This document shows, one piece after another, positions 63,971 to 64,000 of a DNA stretch of 64,000 bases. A program made the position numbers and the translations under genes. Location of the stretch: assembly GCF_030816475.1 (NCBI RefSeq), contig NZ_JAUSXF010000001.1:2418001-2482000 (forward strand), given 5' to 3'. Position 1 is the first letter of the stretch. Each line of letters opens with the position of its first letter. The notes beneath the pieces are model-generated. The model did not search any database. It saw nothing but the letters and a program-made list of their open reading frames with translations, and was not told the origin of the DNA. This DNA comes from Arthrobacter pascens (lineage in GTDB: Bacteria > Actinomycetota > Actinomycetes > Actinomycetales > Micrococcaceae).

Positions 63971-64000
63971 CGGCAACCCAGCAACCCGGGCCTTTTCCCC

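Noticed and set aside
1..64000. CRISPR arrays, rRNA or prophage genes
   Set aside because: No regularly spaced repeat, rRNA-like segment, integrase or phage structural gene was seen on either strand.

Overview
The window looks like chromosomal DNA of a high-GC actinobacterium, most likely of the Arthrobacter/Pseudarthrobacter/Paenarthrobacter group. This is an inference from gene content and protein style: a StyA2B-type fused monooxygenase, a very large NAD-glutamate dehydrogenase, a one-piece PntA, and GTG/TTG starts behind strong AGGAG sites. No RNA gene or CRISPR array was found. Many broken genes and one decayed IS3 element show an accessory, rearranged region.

Layout. (1) 1-7.8 kb: the end of an HpcH/HpaI aldolase, a 2-hydroxyacid dehydrogenase cut by an IS3 remnant, a complete class I cytochrome P450 set (P450, ferredoxin, FAD reductase), then an intact 4-hydroxy-2-oxovalerate aldolase whose partner acetaldehyde dehydrogenase has been deleted. 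(2) 7.8-32.9 kb: an aromatic catabolic island. It holds an aromatic acid/H+ symporter and an AraC regulator. A plus-strand operon follows, with an SDR, a StyA1-like flavin monooxygenase, a StyA2B-like monooxygenase-reductase fusion, an FAD oxidoreductase and a giant NAD-glutamate dehydrogenase. A minus-strand pair encodes an isatin-hydrolase-like cyclase-family enzyme and a ThDP enzyme. Next come a PaaX-family regulator, a 46-residue double-glycine peptide, a hot-dog thioesterase and a RidA protein. The last operon encodes a FAH-family hydrolase, a small cupin, a TesB thioesterase, an aminobenzoate-CoA-ligase-like enzyme and a monooxygenase/Old Yellow Enzyme fusion of the 2-aminobenzoyl-CoA type. 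(3) 33.0-37.1 kb: pntAB and an extra adenylate kinase. (4) 37.1-53.7 kb: a carbohydrate-use island with a GH31 fragment, a sugar ABC transporter, a GH29 fucosidase, LacI regulators, a secreted beta-propeller protein, a serine hydrolase and a GH36 alpha-galactosidase, with several dead genes between. (5) 53.9-64 kb: a metX pseudogene and an amino-acid catabolic cluster (amidohydrolase, aldehyde dehydrogenase, ThDP decarboxylase, LysR, aminotransferase), an aspartase remnant and an amino acid permease.

How the genes may work together. The central island is best explained as aerobic breakdown of indole or a related N-heteroaromatic. The StyA proteins would oxidise the ring, isatin would be hydrolysed to isatinate, isatinate converted to anthranilate, and anthranilate activated to its CoA thioester and attacked by the fused oxygenase/reductase. 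The set then departs from the known aminobenzoyl-CoA route: there are no beta-oxidation genes, and two thioesterases, a small cupin, a FAH hydrolase and a RidA suggest release of a hydroxylated acid and gentisate-style ring cleavage. The giant GDH could assimilate the ammonium and PntAB could supply NADPH. Repeated DNA boxes tie the dispersed operons together: an AraC-linked box carrying TGAC-N4-GTCA, and a second box next to the PaaX gene and the ring-cleavage operon. The 53-62 kb cluster has its own LysR-type box (ATGCC-N5-GGCAT), and the sugar island shares a GCGAAACG-type LacI operator. All functions are read from sequence motifs and neighbourhood; none was tested.
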